64,000 nt of DNA from Acidiferrum sp963764675 (GCA_963764675.1 CAVXTQ010000007.1:310001-374000); one strand, 5' to 3'. Shown: positions 15,760 through 24,704, numbered from the stretch's first letter. A program made the numbers and translations. The notes: generated by a model not told the origin, from the sequence alone.

Positions 15760-18528
15760 TCACTCGTCGAGAACGGCGCCGCCGAAAATTGGTCGGCCTC
15801 CGAGGGAAGTGTAGAAGCCGTAGAACGCCATCGCGGCCATCAGCAGAATCCCTGCGATGCTGAGGCCCGCATACCACGCGGACATTTGGGTCGTCAGGGG
15901 GAAGCTGCCCAGGATATCGTCGAAGAAATACGACGCCACAACAGCCAGCAGACCAAAGCGTAGAAACAAAAACAGGGTTAGGCTAGTGGTGATCAGAATG
16001 GACACCACCGTAACAGCGGTGAACGGGTCCGCCGTCGGCGGGCGGAAGAACGTGATCAAAAGAACGCAGACAATCGCTGCCAGCCATTCCTTGCGCAGCA
16101 AGGCCCGGAGAAGGAACAGTGTAAACAAAATTACGAACGAGACAGCAACCGCAGCGATCAAGTTGTTTGATAGATCAGCAATGACGGGCCGCGCCCCGAG
16201 AAACTGCCACGTCGGACCGAAATATGGCTGCAACGGAGGATGGCCGAGCCACGAGGGAACATGCCATCCAAATCGGACTGACGCAATGCCGAACGCGCCC
16301 AGCAGAGAGCCGAAAAGGATATCGCGCCCCACCAGTGGATCGCGAAATCCTCCGGCCAGCAAACGACTCCACGAGACCAGCGCATCGGGCCAGCGGCGGC
16401 GTACATACGGCTCCAACGCAACGTAAACAACCCAGAAGAAAGCGGAGAAGGAAATGCCGAATACCAAAGAAAAGAGGACATGCCCGAATTCGTCGACGCT
16501 GGAAACGTGATGCGCGCCAAAAGCCCAGGCCACTGTCCACAAGACAAAAACAAAACTTGCAATACGTCCAGCTCCACGACGATCGCCGCGGCCCAGCCGC
16601 AAGTTTCGGCGAGCGAGTAACGCGCCGCCCACCAGCATCGAAAGCAGCAAAACAAGGCCTACGATGCCAGCTATCTGTTCGCTCGTGGAGGGCTGGTGCG
16701 GCTGCATGCGCTGGGGGTGGGTCCATGGCCCGATCAACTCGAAATAGATAGGCTTGCCCCGGTACGCAGCCGCCTCAATGCGCATGGGGGTATCGGGGCG
16801 CTCGGCGAGCGATCCGGTCCACGCAGCGCGTGCGTCGCTATAAGTAGGTGACGTCCATGTCGGAGTAACTGACGTCCACTTGAAAAGATCCAGTCCCGCG
16901 GCGGAAAACAGCGACGCCCAATTAATTGTCGGCGCGGTGCCATCCGGCTTCTCGACTTGTGGCGGAACTGCGAGGAACTGCGTCAATCGGCCCAGAGGGT
17001 TTAGCTGGACGACCGTCATCCCAGAGACGTCGAGCGGCGGATCGTCTGTCCACACGGTCCCCAACATGGGTGAATCTTTGGAAGCGTTCGTGGTGACGAG
17101 CGGCCGCGGGCTGCTCCGATACCAGAACACGAAGGCTCCGGTTTCCAGGTTGTCCCAACGCGTCTTCGACGTGTCGTGTTCGGTGATGTAACGAAGAAAG
17201 TCTTTCCCTTCGTAAAATCCCATCGCCGTATCCACCGGCGAATCTGTGTAACCGAAAGTCTTCAGAATTTCCCGGGCGCGTCCGGCAAGCTCGTCCGGCG
17301 GTTTTTCGAGTGGCACGCGCCTATAGAGTTTCGCTTGCGCGCTGAACAAAATTCCGGCAGTGACCAAAACGAAAATTCCGGCCAACACCGTCCAGGCAAC
17401 CGCCGGACGGATTCCTTCCGTTTCGCCCGAAGCAGCGACCATTTCAGGCGACGGAGTTTCGCCGGCGGCGAGTGCAGCGGCGAGCGGATCGCCTCCCGGC
17501 AATGCTGTGGCAATTTGCAGCGCGGACGCTGGACGTTTCGCGATATCTTTTTCCAGGCAGCGGAGGATCACGCGCTCGATGAGCGGGTCGAGTTCTTTTA
17601 CGAGCGCGGACGGCGCCGTTGGCGCGCTCTTATCGCGCAGACGCACCATTTCTTCGCTGGTCGTCGCATCGAATGGGCGCTTGCCGGTGAAAATTTCGTA
17701 GAGCACCAGGCCGAGCGAGTAGAGATCACTCTTGGGCGTCAATTCCCCGCCGGCGAATTGTTCCGGCGACATGTAGGCGGGCGTGCCGGCGCGCGCGTCG
17801 GCGCCTTCGATTTCAGCGGCCAGCCCCGCGAGGCCGAAATCTGTGATGCGCACGCGGCCCCGCCCGTCCAGCATGATGTTCGCGGGCTTCAAGTCACGAT
17901 GAATGATGCCGTGCTCGTGCGCGGCGGCCAGGCCTGCGCACATTTGTCGCGCCATTTCCAGGGCTTTGTCCGGCGGCAACCTCCCGATACGGCGCATTAG
18001 CGAGGCGAGATCTTCGCCGTCAACAAACTCCATGGTCAGGTACGTGTGTGTGAGGGTTTTGCCAGCGTCGCTGGTCTCGCTGATTTCACCGATATCGAAC
18101 ACGCGGCAGACGTTCGGATGCGAAACTTGACGCGCCAGACGAACTTCACGCGTGAACCGCTCGCGCGCCTCTTCCGCCTGTGCCACCGACCGGGGCAGAA
18201 ATTTCAGTGCCACTGTTTGCCCGAGCCTTAAGTCTTCAGCGCGATAGACTTCGCCCATTCCGCCTTTGCCAAGCGGCGAAACAATGCGGTACCGATCCGC
18301 AAGAGTAGTTCCGGGAACGTAACGTGCTTCGTAGCCGGAGGAAGAGGAAATCCTGACACTGGGAGAGAAATCCCGCTTGCGCGGAGAAGCGCCTGGGGAG
18401 CCCGGGGCGCGAGGAGTAGGTTCTTCAGGCCCCAGCGTAGGTCCGGAGCCGCTATCCACCGCGCTGCCGCAGGAAGGGCAAAAGCGGGCAGCGCCAGGGA
18501 CCTCACTTCCGCAGGCAGGACAACTCAT
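15760..18528 (-). CDS. Membrane Ser/Thr protein kinase with N-terminal zinc ribbon
   Basis: The 922-residue protein starts at the ATG at 18528, immediately before a zinc ribbon (MSCPACGSEVPGAARFCPSC, Cys3, 6, 17 and 20); the frame is open 19 codons further. The kinase domain follows: glycine loop GKGGMGEVY, VALKFLP lysine, IIHRDLKPANIM catalytic loop, ITDFGLAGL, GTPAYMSPEQ and SDLYSLGLVLYE. A first membrane helix (AVAWTVLAGIFVLVTAGILF) leads to a ~250-residue extracytoplasmic region. About eight further helices form the C-terminal third. The polytopic C-terminus is less common than propeller or TPR sensors and suggests a membrane-state or transport sensor. Resolvase-tail remnants flank the gene on both sides. 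Confidence 0.92.
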   Translation of the reverse strand: MSCPACGSEVPGAARFCPSCGSAVDSGSGPTLGPEEPTPRAPGSPGASPRKRDFSPSVRISSSSGYEARYVPGTTLADRYRIVSPLGKGGMGEVYRAEDLRLGQTVALKFLPRSVAQAEEARERFTREVRLARQVSHPNVCRVFDIGEISETSDAGKTLTHTYLTMEFVDGEDLASLMRRIGRLPPDKALEMARQMCAGLAAAHEHGIIHRDLKPANIMLDGRGRVRITDFGLAGLAAEIEGADARAGTPAYMSPEQFAGGELTPKSDLYSLGLVLYEIFTGKRPFDATTSEEMVRLRDKSAPTAPSALVKELDPLIERVILRCLEKDIAKRPASALQIATALPGGDPLAAALAAGETPSPEMVAASGETEGIRPAVAWTVLAGIFVLVTAGILFSAQAKLYRRVPLEKPPDELAGRAREILKTFGYTDSPVDTAMGFYEGKDFLRYITEHDTSKTRWDNLETGAFVFWYRSSPRPLVTTNASKDSPMLGTVWTDDPPLDVSGMTVVQLNPLGRLTQFLAVPPQVEKPDGTAPTINWASLFSAAGLDLFKWTSVTPTWTSPTYSDARAAWTGSLAERPDTPMRIEAAAYRGKPIYFELIGPWTHPQRMQPHQPSTSEQIAGIVGLVLLLSMLVGGALLARRNLRLGRGDRRGAGRIASFVFVLWTVAWAFGAHHVSSVDEFGHVLFSLVFGISFSAFFWVVYVALEPYVRRRWPDALVSWSRLLAGGFRDPLVGRDILFGSLLGAFGIASVRFGWHVPSWLGHPPLQPYFGPTWQFLGARPVIADLSNNLIAAVAVSFVILFTLFLLRALLRKEWLAAIVCVLLITFFRPPTADPFTAVTVVSILITTSLTLFLFLRFGLLAVVASYFFDDILGSFPLTTQMSAWYAGLSIAGILLMAAMAFYGFYTSLGGRPIFGGAVLDE

Positions 18529-18618
18529 GGCTGGCGCGGGAGTATACCATTGCCGCCTCCAAGCTCCGACTGGTAGAACGATCACTCCCGAGAAACGGGG
18601 TTGTGGAAAGTCTTAGGG

Positions 18619-18669
18619 GAATTACCGTTGGTCGCCGTAAATGGTTCCAAAATTCGGGAAGGGTTTTGA
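18619..18669 (+). pseudogene. Second resolvase-tail remnant
   Basis: A short frame ending ...VAVNGSKIREGF-stop resembles the ending ...VALKGSKTREKVF of the remnant at 15578-15688. At DNA level, GGTTCCAAAA, TTCGGG and GTTTTGAACCCGAG are shared. It is only the last ~16 codons. Confidence 0.35.
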
Positions 18670-18683
18670 ACCCGAGCCATATT

Positions 18684-18893
18684 CTAGGCTGAATTTCTCC
18701 ACCGAACGGGACTTGAGGAACGATCCGGATGCTGGACTTTGGACGGCAGTTCTCGCTCCTGGCGAGTATGTAATCGAATGGCTAGAACCACCTGTTCCGA
18801 GGTCACATTGAAGTGCCGGGCGATCTCCGTCACCTGCCACCCGCAATTTAGCATGGTGGCGCAACTGTCCTCGAATGTTTCGTCGAACGCCAT
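18684..18893 (-). CDS. Small helix-turn-helix-like protein
   Basis: A 69-residue ORF whose centre (GWQVTEIARHFNVTSEQVVL) reads like a short helix-turn-helix of the sigma/MarR tail type; the ends are charged and probably disordered. Start: ATG at 18893 preceded by GGGAAC, only 11 bases after the stop of the upstream small gene. The two therefore form a likely mini-operon, which supports both. The target is unknown. Confidence 0.45.
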   Translation of the reverse strand: MAFDETFEDSCATMLNCGWQVTEIARHFNVTSEQVVLAIRLHTRQERELPSKVQHPDRSSSPVRWRNSA

Positions 18894-18904
18894 GCCGTTC
18901 CCGA

Positions 18905-19072
18905 TCAGTGGCTCAGGCTGACACGTAAGTATCGTTCGCGGAACTCGGCTGAGAATGCCGAGAATGCTTCCGGCGACTCTGCCAGCGCCTTTTGATAGTT
19001 GGCGACGTATTCCTGCCAGAGCTTCGCTCGAACGGTACAATTGGCTTGAATCTGTTCGGCGGTGAGTTTCAT
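18905..19072 (-). CDS. Small hypothetical protein
   Basis: A 55-residue ORF starting MKLTAEQIQANCTVRAKLWQ and predicted to be almost entirely helical. An ATG 17 codons upstream would add a basic, low-complexity leader. The ribosome-binding site AAGGAG lies nine bases before the ATG at 19072. It is coupled to the HTH-like gene downstream (11-bp gap). No family is recognised. Confidence 0.45.
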   Translation of the reverse strand: MKLTAEQIQANCTVRAKLWQEYVANYQKALAESPEAFSAFSAEFRERYLRVSLSH

Positions 19073-19169
19073 TGGCTGACTCCTTCTTACTGGCAATGGT
19101 ATTCGTCGTGGTGCCAATTGCATTGCTCGTGCAGCTCAGTGAGTTACGGTTGAGCATTTGCTAAGGCTT

Positions 19170-19874
19170 TTACTGGCGGACGCGAATCCGTTTTCCGTTG
19201 CTCATCGTGAATTCGTGTTCCGCCCACTTCGGAAATCCAGCAGACACACGGTCATACTCTCGATTTGCGCTAGCAACGTCTCCCATATCGGCGTAGGCAT
19301 CACCCCGTTTCAGAAACAGTTCTGGCAAGACGGTAACATCAAATTCCTTCGCGTCGATCAAGAACTGTTTGGAGTAATCCGCGTAGCTCATTTGCGGGTT
19401 AAACAGCACTCGAAGTTTTTCACACAATACGTCATCAGCTATGTCGTCATATTCGGGATAAATTCTGCGGAACTGGTCGATATTTAATCCAAAAATCGTG
19501 CCCGCCAGATAGTTTCTGATGGCATGGGTGAAATCAATGATCGCATGTGGATAATCGCGGAGTTTCAAGTAAACGTCTGCGCGATATTCGTAGGTCCCGC
19601 ACAGGGTATCCTCGCAGCCCTGAGCAATGCCCTTGGTGTAATCGAGAATAGCTGCTTGATATTCTTTTAATTCCGACTCTGCCGAAGCGCGGTCTTGATA
19701 CAGATTAGCCTTCGGGTCAAGCTCCAACGCTTTTGTATAGTCCCGAATTGCCTGCCGATTCTCACGCAATTTAAGGTGAGCACCGGCACGTAGAGCGTAA
19801 GCAGGCTCAAATGTCGGGTCAGCGGCGATTGCCTTCGTGAGATATCGCATACCAGTGCGGTGAATTTCATCCAA
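19170..19874 (-). CDS. Tetratricopeptide-repeat protein, N-terminus possibly lost
   Basis: A 234-residue ORF with TPR units: AYALRAGAHLKLRENRQAIR followed by DYTKALELDPKANLYQDRAS, then AAILDYTKGIAQG, YEYRADVYLKLRDYPHAIID, and near the end LFLKRGDAYADMGDVASANR. TPRs mediate protein-protein contacts. No signal peptide is present from this start. The preceding ~20 codons that look coding (GQDVYLKNKDEVPALN) are in a different frame, so the start at 19874 may mark a frameshift or truncation of a longer gene whose upstream part was replaced by the GH5 gene region. Divergent from the GH5 gene. Confidence 0.65.
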   Translation of the reverse strand: MDEIHRTGMRYLTKAIAADPTFEPAYALRAGAHLKLRENRQAIRDYTKALELDPKANLYQDRASAESELKEYQAAILDYTKGIAQGCEDTLCGTYEYRADVYLKLRDYPHAIIDFTHAIRNYLAGTIFGLNIDQFRRIYPEYDDIADDVLCEKLRVLFNPQMSYADYSKQFLIDAKEFDVTVLPELFLKRGDAYADMGDVASANREYDRVSAGFPKWAEHEFTMSNGKRIRVRQ

Positions 19875-20002
19875 TTCAAGGCAGGGACCTCATCTTTGTT
19901 CTTCAGGTAGACGTCCTGCCCTGGCAAAGGAAATGCTTCAAAGCAACTCCCGGCCTGTTATCGTTGCCACGGTCTTCCATTCTGGTTTTGAAGGGGTTTG
20001 AA

Positions 20003-21136
20003 GTGCGATACCGTCTTGCTCTCCTTCTGCTTGCCCTGGCTGTTCCCGCCGCCGCGCGGGATCGCGGAGCCGATATGCGGACCGCCTTTGTCCGCGTCCA
20101 GCATTTGAAACACGGCGTCAACGCCTCGGAGTGGTTCGCCCAACATGCCAGTGACTACTCTGCGGCATTCACCGGTCGCTATACCGATGAGGCGGATATC
20201 GCGCTCATGGCCAAGCTCGGATTCGACAATGTCCGACTCAGTATCGACCCGGTGCCGCTGGAGCAGTCGATGAACCATTGGGGAAGTTCGAACGGAGACT
20301 TTTTGGCCCGTCTCGATCGCGCGGTCGACGCTATGCTGGCCAACGGCCTCGCCGTCCAGATCGACATCCACCCCGAAGAGCTCTACAAGCAGGCGGTGAA
20401 GAACGACAACGAAGGCGTGGAGCGATTCGTCATGTTATGGCGCCGGCTGGCCGCCCACTACTCCAACCGCGATCCCGAGAAAGTCTTCTTCGAGGTTATG
20501 AACGAGCCCGAGGTCCACGATCCCTACCGCTGGGCGGGTATCCAGGCCGCGGCCGCGGAGGCCATTCGCGAAGTCGCTCCCAAACACACCATCATCGCCA
20601 CCGGCCCCAACTGGTCCGACATCATCGACCTGCTGACCCAGCACCCCCTGCTCGACGGCAACGTCATCTACAACTTCCACTTCTACGAGCCGAACCAGTT
20701 CACGCACCAGGGCGCAAGCTGGAGCAATCCCTACCTGATCTATACCCACGGCATCGCCTACCCGGCCGACGAATCCTCGATGAACGAAGTGCTCAAGCAG
20801 GTTCCGGATTTCGCCGACCGGTTCGCGCTGGAGCGCTACTGGCTCGACCACTGGGACGCGCACCGCATCCGGCTGGAGATCGATGCGGCCGCCGCCTGGG
20901 GTAAGACCTACAACGTGCCGCTGATTTGCAATGAATTCGGCGCGTATCGTCGGGTGACCGATCCGGCGTCGCGCATGAACTGGATCCACGACGTCCGCAC
21001 CGCCCTCGAAGCCGACTCGATCGGCTGGACCATGTGGGACTACCGCGGTGGCTTCGGCGTGGTGTGGAAGGAAGACGGCCAGCCCACGAAGGTGGATGAC
21101 AAGGTGGTGGAGGCGCTGGGGTTGAAGGGAAGATAG
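20003..21136 (+). CDS. Secreted glycoside hydrolase family 5 (cellulase-like)
   Basis: The 377-residue enzyme starts at the GTG at 20003, which has AAGGGG six bases upstream and leads directly into a signal peptide (YRLALLLLALAVPAAA); the ATG at 19964 lacks both. The GH5 TIM-barrel motifs are complete: LGFDNVRLSID, VFFEVMNEPEVHD (acid/base Glu in NEP), VIYNFHFYEPNQFTHQG, VPLICNEFGAYR (nucleophile Glu) and SIGWTMWDYRGGFGVV. It should hydrolyse beta-1,4-linked glucan or mannan outside the cytoplasm. It lacks a carbohydrate-binding module and has no transporter partner nearby. Confidence 0.92.
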   Translation: MRYRLALLLLALAVPAAARDRGADMRTAFVRVQHLKHGVNASEWFAQHASDYSAAFTGRYTDEADIALMAKLGFDNVRLSIDPVPLEQSMNHWGSSNGDFLARLDRAVDAMLANGLAVQIDIHPEELYKQAVKNDNEGVERFVMLWRRLAAHYSNRDPEKVFFEVMNEPEVHDPYRWAGIQAAAAEAIREVAPKHTIIATGPNWSDIIDLLTQHPLLDGNVIYNFHFYEPNQFTHQGASWSNPYLIYTHGIAYPADESSMNEVLKQVPDFADRFALERYWLDHWDAHRIRLEIDAAAAWGKTYNVPLICNEFGAYRRVTDPASRMNWIHDVRTALEADSIGWTMWDYRGGFGVVWKEDGQPTKVDDKVVEALGLKGR

Positions 21137-21588
21137 CGGAGTTGGGTCGGTGACCGTTTGATTTTGTACCCTGGCTTTGCCTGCAATTCGATTCCGCCAA
21201 TAATTAACTCCCAAGTGGTCAGATCAGGCTGGCCAATCGTGGGGGAAGACCAGCTTGAGGGCCTTTGGGTAAAGCTTCAACTGCTCGCTCCCAAGCGGAA
21301 ATATCAACGGCTCCTCTCGAGCATCAAGAATTCGACTGACAGGAACAATCTTGTGGCTTCTGTCCTTGAGTAACCTTCGCCTACCAATTCGAGTCCGTGG
21401 GAATCGAGTTGGACCACGAAGTGAAATAGGATTCAAGCCACGCAAGCTCAGTTCGATTTTCGCTAAGCCCGTGGCCACTTGCGTGGCGTCGCCGCAGCCA
21501 CCGTGGCTATTCCGTGGTTCGCCTCGCCAAGGCCTCGCTGTCGGTCCAAAGCGGCACGTTGGACAGGCTAGTGTGAAACCTTGTAATG
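21137..21588. other. Gap with one doubtful minus-strand ORF
   Basis: Only a minus-strand frame at 21224-21478 (84 codons, containing KIVPVSRILDAREEPLIFPL) has a plausible composition. It has no recognised family or good ribosome-binding site and may be the end of a broken gene at the left edge of the integrative element. Nothing else is seen. Confidence 0.25.
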
Positions 21589-21975
21589 CTAGTTGTCAGG
21601 GTCTACGCGAGTATTGGCCTTTTCCCAAAAGACTCTCTTGGCCGCGAAAACCACTTCCCGGCAATCCTTGAACAAGTCACGAAACCGCTGACGCTCCGCA
21701 ATTGCCGCCGCGGAATAGAGGCCATGCTTTGTCTTGGCTCGCCGAATCCGCTCGACCCCTTCCGCCGTCTTGGGTCCGGTGCTCATGCCGCCGTGTAGCC
21801 TGCAGCGTCCGTTTCGCATGGCTGGCGAGCCGCAAGCGCTACCGCGTCGATTTCTGGCCCCGCACCGCTTCACTTTCGTAATGTCGTACGGCGCATTTCC
21901 ATGCTTCAGCCAGCCGTGTGGGCATCGGCGATCATGAGGTGTTTCCGCACTTTTTGGCGTGGCCCCCGGTGTCAC
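21589..21975 (-). CDS. HGGxSTG-motif small mobile-element protein
   Basis: The 128-residue protein contains CRLHGGMSTGPKTAEGVERI, the hallmark of HGGxSTG-domain proteins, preceded by a cysteine-bearing stretch (RCGARNRRGSACGSPAMRNG). These small proteins occur on phages, plasmids and integrated elements; their function is unknown to me, and the Cys/His pattern suggests a small metal-binding module. Start GTG at 21975 overlaps the stop of the upstream gene by one base (TAGTG), so translation is probably coupled. Part of the integrative element. Confidence 0.65.
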   Translation of the reverse strand: MTPGATPKSAETPHDRRCPHGWLKHGNAPYDITKVKRCGARNRRGSACGSPAMRNGRCRLHGGMSTGPKTAEGVERIRRAKTKHGLYSAAAIAERQRFRDLFKDCREVVFAAKRVFWEKANTRVDPDN

Positions 21976-22676
21976 TAGATACCCCCCTCTCCCGATGGGT
22001 TGCTGTTCACATTTCCTGCCACCACAGCCTGACCACCGTCCGAAACCTGTACGTGTTGTACGACGACAGTTTGCCTGCCGCCCGTCCGTATCCGGTGAAG
22101 CGTCAGAAGCCCCTCCTGGTAGACCTGCATCATGCGAGCGGCTGCGTTTGATAGACGGGCAGCTTCGACAGGCGGGAGTAAGTCATTAAGAGCGTTGCTC
22201 ATCAGCTTCATGGCCACGCGGTGGCCAGCTGCCATGTGGTGGCAGACCATCTTTTCGAGGGAGTTTGCCGCCTGAGCGGTTTGCGCAGCGTCGATGGCCG
22301 ATTCGGCGACGCGCGGCCCAACGCATGCGGCTAGCTCGACTCGATGTTCGCTGGCCATCACGCTGATCATGTCCGGCTCGTCTTGAAGCCTATCGACGAG
22401 AAAGTCGAGCCGAAACTCTGGCCGGATAGCTTCGCCAGCAGCGGCAATTAAATTGTCCGGTGCCTTGAGTGCGTTCTCGGCATCGCGCAAAGCGACTTCT
22501 TCCTCCAGGCTATTCCTTGCCGCCTCGTCGGGTGAATCGGGTTTCCGCGCCCTCGCACGCTGGGCTTGCAGACTCGCGTGGATTGCTGCCTCGCCCCGTC
22601 CCATCGGGCTGCCAGGCTTGCGCCCGTTGTACGCTTGCGTCAATATCGTTTTCTCGGCGCCGGGTTTCTCAGCCAT
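21975..22676 (-). CDS. Hypothetical mobile-element protein
   Basis: A 233-residue, mostly helical, alanine- and glutamate-rich protein with no signal. The C-terminal end QTVVVQHVQVSDGGQAVVAG followed by NVNSNPSGEGG resembles a tail I have seen in integrated-element proteins of soil bacteria. It is translationally coupled to the HGGxSTG gene (1-bp overlap). A GTG one codon upstream is an alternative start. A small-terminase, packaging or scaffolding role is possible but unsupported. Confidence 0.55.
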   Translation of the reverse strand: MAEKPGAEKTILTQAYNGRKPGSPMGRGEAAIHASLQAQRARARKPDSPDEAARNSLEEEVALRDAENALKAPDNLIAAAGEAIRPEFRLDFLVDRLQDEPDMISVMASEHRVELAACVGPRVAESAIDAAQTAQAANSLEKMVCHHMAAGHRVAMKLMSNALNDLLPPVEAARLSNAAARMMQVYQEGLLTLHRIRTGGRQTVVVQHVQVSDGGQAVVAGNVNSNPSGEGGI

Positions 22677-22739
22677 CACACACCCATACCAACATTGTGG
22701 CCGAGTTGCGGGTTCCCGAGCCGCGCTTATTCGCTAGTT

Positions 22740-23213
22740 TCATTCTACTTTTTTGTACTTCAGCGCCCTTTTGCGGTGGGTTTCCTCAGCCTCGATCTCC
22801 GCGATTTGATGCCGCGTACTTTCCTGCTTCCGCTGCAGGTTGTCGACTTGTCCCTCTATCTCAGCAAGGCGCTTTCGGGCGTTCTCTCTTGCAAACCAGA
22901 GGAGTCCCAACACCGCCTCGGCGGCACTGGGGCTTTCCTTTTTCCGTGAAATATTCAACGCTCGTTCCTTCACTTCCAGCACGCGCCAGACCCTCAGTAG
23001 ATCCTCGCTGGAGGCCCTTGTCCGCCCTGATTCATAGTTCGCGATGACATCCCGGCTGACCCCGCACTCTTTAGCGAGGGCCGGTTGCGATAGTCCGACC
23101 TGCTCACGAACGCTTTTCAGCATACCCCTGGCGGGAACTATGACGCCCTCGGATGGAATCATGAGTGACCAAGAGCGGCCTCGCTTAGTCGGCTTCTCTT
23201 TTTTCGCCACCAT
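22740..23213 (-). CDS. XRE-family transcriptional regulator with coiled-coil tail
   Basis: 157 residues from the ATG at 23213, preceded by AAGGAAAA; the frame is open 65 codons upstream but that part is not coding-like. The HTH_3 domain (SVREQVGLSQPALAKECGVS, RDVIANYESGRTRAS) is at about residues 32-80. A long charged coiled coil follows (RKRLAEIEGQVDNLQRKQES), suggesting dimerisation. It faces a divergent promoter region with two palindromes (23235-23265), fitting a repressor that controls itself and the divergent DUF2292/RepA-like genes of the integrative element. Confidence 0.8.
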   Translation of the reverse strand: MVAKKEKPTKRGRSWSLMIPSEGVIVPARGMLKSVREQVGLSQPALAKECGVSRDVIANYESGRTRASSEDLLRVWRVLEVKERALNISRKKESPSAAEAVLGLLWFARENARKRLAEIEGQVDNLQRKQESTRHQIAEIEAEETHRKRALKYKKVE

Positions 23214-23234
23214 TTTTCCTTGTGCTCGACTCTG

Positions 23235-23265
23235 TGATACGTGTATCATACGAGTGTAATTACAC
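23235..23265. promoter_or_regulatory. Operator-like palindromes between divergent XRE and replication genes
   Basis: TGATAC-GT-GTATCA at 23235-23248 and the perfect 12-bp palindrome GTGTAATTACAC at 23254-23265 lie 22-52 bases upstream of the XRE start codon and on the upstream side of the divergent genes. They are plausible binding sites for the XRE protein; no -35/-10 pair is certain. Confidence 0.55.
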
Positions 23266-23422
23266 CGTGCAAACACGATGAGTATTAACCCAAAACTCAG
23301 TCCTGTCAATAAAGTTGCAAGCCCCATCCCTGGCAGCCGGACGTTTTCGCCGCGACTCGTCGCCGATGAGGTTAGCGAGCGTCCTGGGCCGCACCTTGTT
23401 TTTGACATCGAGCACCTGCCAA

Positions 23423-23614
23423 ATGGATAAAACCATTGATGACGTCGCTAGCTTCCTTGAAAAGCTGGCGTCGCGGGATTTCTTTGGATCCATTGAACTG
23501 ATTTTCAAACGGGGCCGCATCGCCCTCGTGAAAACCACAGAAACAGTCGAGCCTCAAGATTTAGCCAACCGGATGGACCGGGGAGCCGCAGATGCCCATC
23601 AATCGCGCTCGTGA
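23423..23614 (+). CDS. Small DUF2292/YezD-like protein
   Basis: A 63-residue ORF from the ATG at 23423. The central FFGSIELIFKRGRIALVKTT fits the short beta-hairpin pattern (G-S-I-x-h-x-h..GRh..h..TE) of DUF2292 proteins such as Bacillus YezD; the N-terminal helix DDVASFLEKLA is also typical. Function unknown. It overlaps the next gene by 23 bp, indicating co-transcription and coupling. The extra upstream codons of the open frame are not coding-like. Confidence 0.5.
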   Translation: MDKTIDDVASFLEKLASRDFFGSIELIFKRGRIALVKTTETVEPQDLANRMDRGAADAHQSRS

Positions 23615-24704
23615 ATCCAGCGACGGTAGCAGCGTCCGCGATCTTATCGAGTACTCGCAGCAGCACCCTCTCAAATGGCTCGTGGATGGCATCGTTCTAG
23701 AAGGTGGTGTGCATGTTCTCCACGGTACCGAAGAAACTTTCAAGACCATTCTTAGCGTTCAATTGGCCGGCGCACTCACTGACGGTGGCGACTTCCTGGG
23801 GCGTCACGTCAAGGGCGGCGTTAGGTGCGGCATCGTAGAACTGGAGATGAAACAAGTGGTATTCGGTGACCGTCTCAAGCGCTCGTTCCCGAATGAGATT
23901 CCCAACATAGAGGTATTGCCCGAAACTCTCCGCAAGTGTGTGCTCAATGCCAAAACATCCAAAGAGCGCGTTGAATGGATTGGTGCGTGGGCGGAAAACG
24001 GAGCTATCGAATTTATCGTCATCGATTCCCTTGTCAAACTATTTCCCCCGTCATCCGATACCAATAAGCCGGAAATCGCATCAGACGTATTCAATCAACT
24101 GCAATCCCTGGCCACTATTTGGGTCATAGCCCATGACCGCAAGGGTAGCCGCGGCGGTAAGAAAAAGAATGCAAGCAATGATGATGCCTGTGGCTCTGGC
24201 CGTGTGGCGCAAGACCCCGACGCTCTATTCCACTTGGTGCGGCCCGACGCCCGCGCTCCTCAGGCGAATTTTCACTGGGGGAAAATGCGGGCCGGGACCA
24301 AGCCCGCTACAGTACCCCTATACTTTGATCGTGTAGATTACCGCCTATACCCTTACCATCCTCTACTTCACCTTCTACGCCGTGGACCTTGCCTCGGCTC
24401 CTACCTGATCGAAGAAGCCAAGCGCCGCTATGACTGGGAAGTGAGCCACGCCCGGAGCTACGTAGGAAGCCTGACCACCATCCCCGGCCACGATGGAGGT
24501 TCCTTGGTCAAGGAACGCATGGTCGGGCATAGCAAGCAATACCGTCTAGCAACTCAAGGTCACACTACCCCTCTACTAGGGGTAAGGTTACTGTCATCTT
24601 GCGCATTAAATACCAGTGGTATCAATGATTTATCCTCCGTTAGTAAAAACTCAAAAAAGGGAGCCTCTTTGGTAGAAGCAGCGACGGAAGATTTTGGAAG
24701 GTAA
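23592..24704 (+). CDS. RepA-like AAA (RecA-fold) ATPase of integrative element
   Basis: The 370-residue protein has the order of motifs found in RepA/AAA_25 helicase-like ATPases: a Walker A position at HGTEETFKTILSVQLAG, a GIVELEMKQ strand, a Walker B strand IEFIVIDSLVKLF, then IWVIAHDRKG and GSGRVAQDPDALFHL (sensor-like). The Walker A is degenerate: the usual GK(T/S) reads FKT, losing the second glycine but keeping Lys-Thr. The C-terminal ~100 residues may be a winged helix for DNA binding. In satellites and plasmids these ATPases support replication initiation. It follows the DUF2292 gene with an overlap. Confidence 0.6.
   Translation: MPINRARESSDGSSVRDLIEYSQQHPLKWLVDGIVLEGGVHVLHGTEETFKTILSVQLAGALTDGGDFLGRHVKGGVRCGIVELEMKQVVFGDRLKRSFPNEIPNIEVLPETLRKCVLNAKTSKERVEWIGAWAENGAIEFIVIDSLVKLFPPSSDTNKPEIASDVFNQLQSLATIWVIAHDRKGSRGGKKKNASNDDACGSGRVAQDPDALFHLVRPDARAPQANFHWGKMRAGTKPATVPLYFDRVDYRLYPYHPLLHLLRRGPCLGSYLIEEAKRRYDWEVSHARSYVGSLTTIPGHDGGSLVKERMVGHSKQYRLATQGHTTPLLGVRLLSSCALNTSGINDLSSVSKNSKKGASLVEAATEDFGR

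Noticed and set aside
20435..21214. Minus-strand frame of 259 codons opposite the GH5 gene
   Set aside because: It is the antisense shadow of a clear GH5 enzyme; no independent motif or ribosome-binding site.
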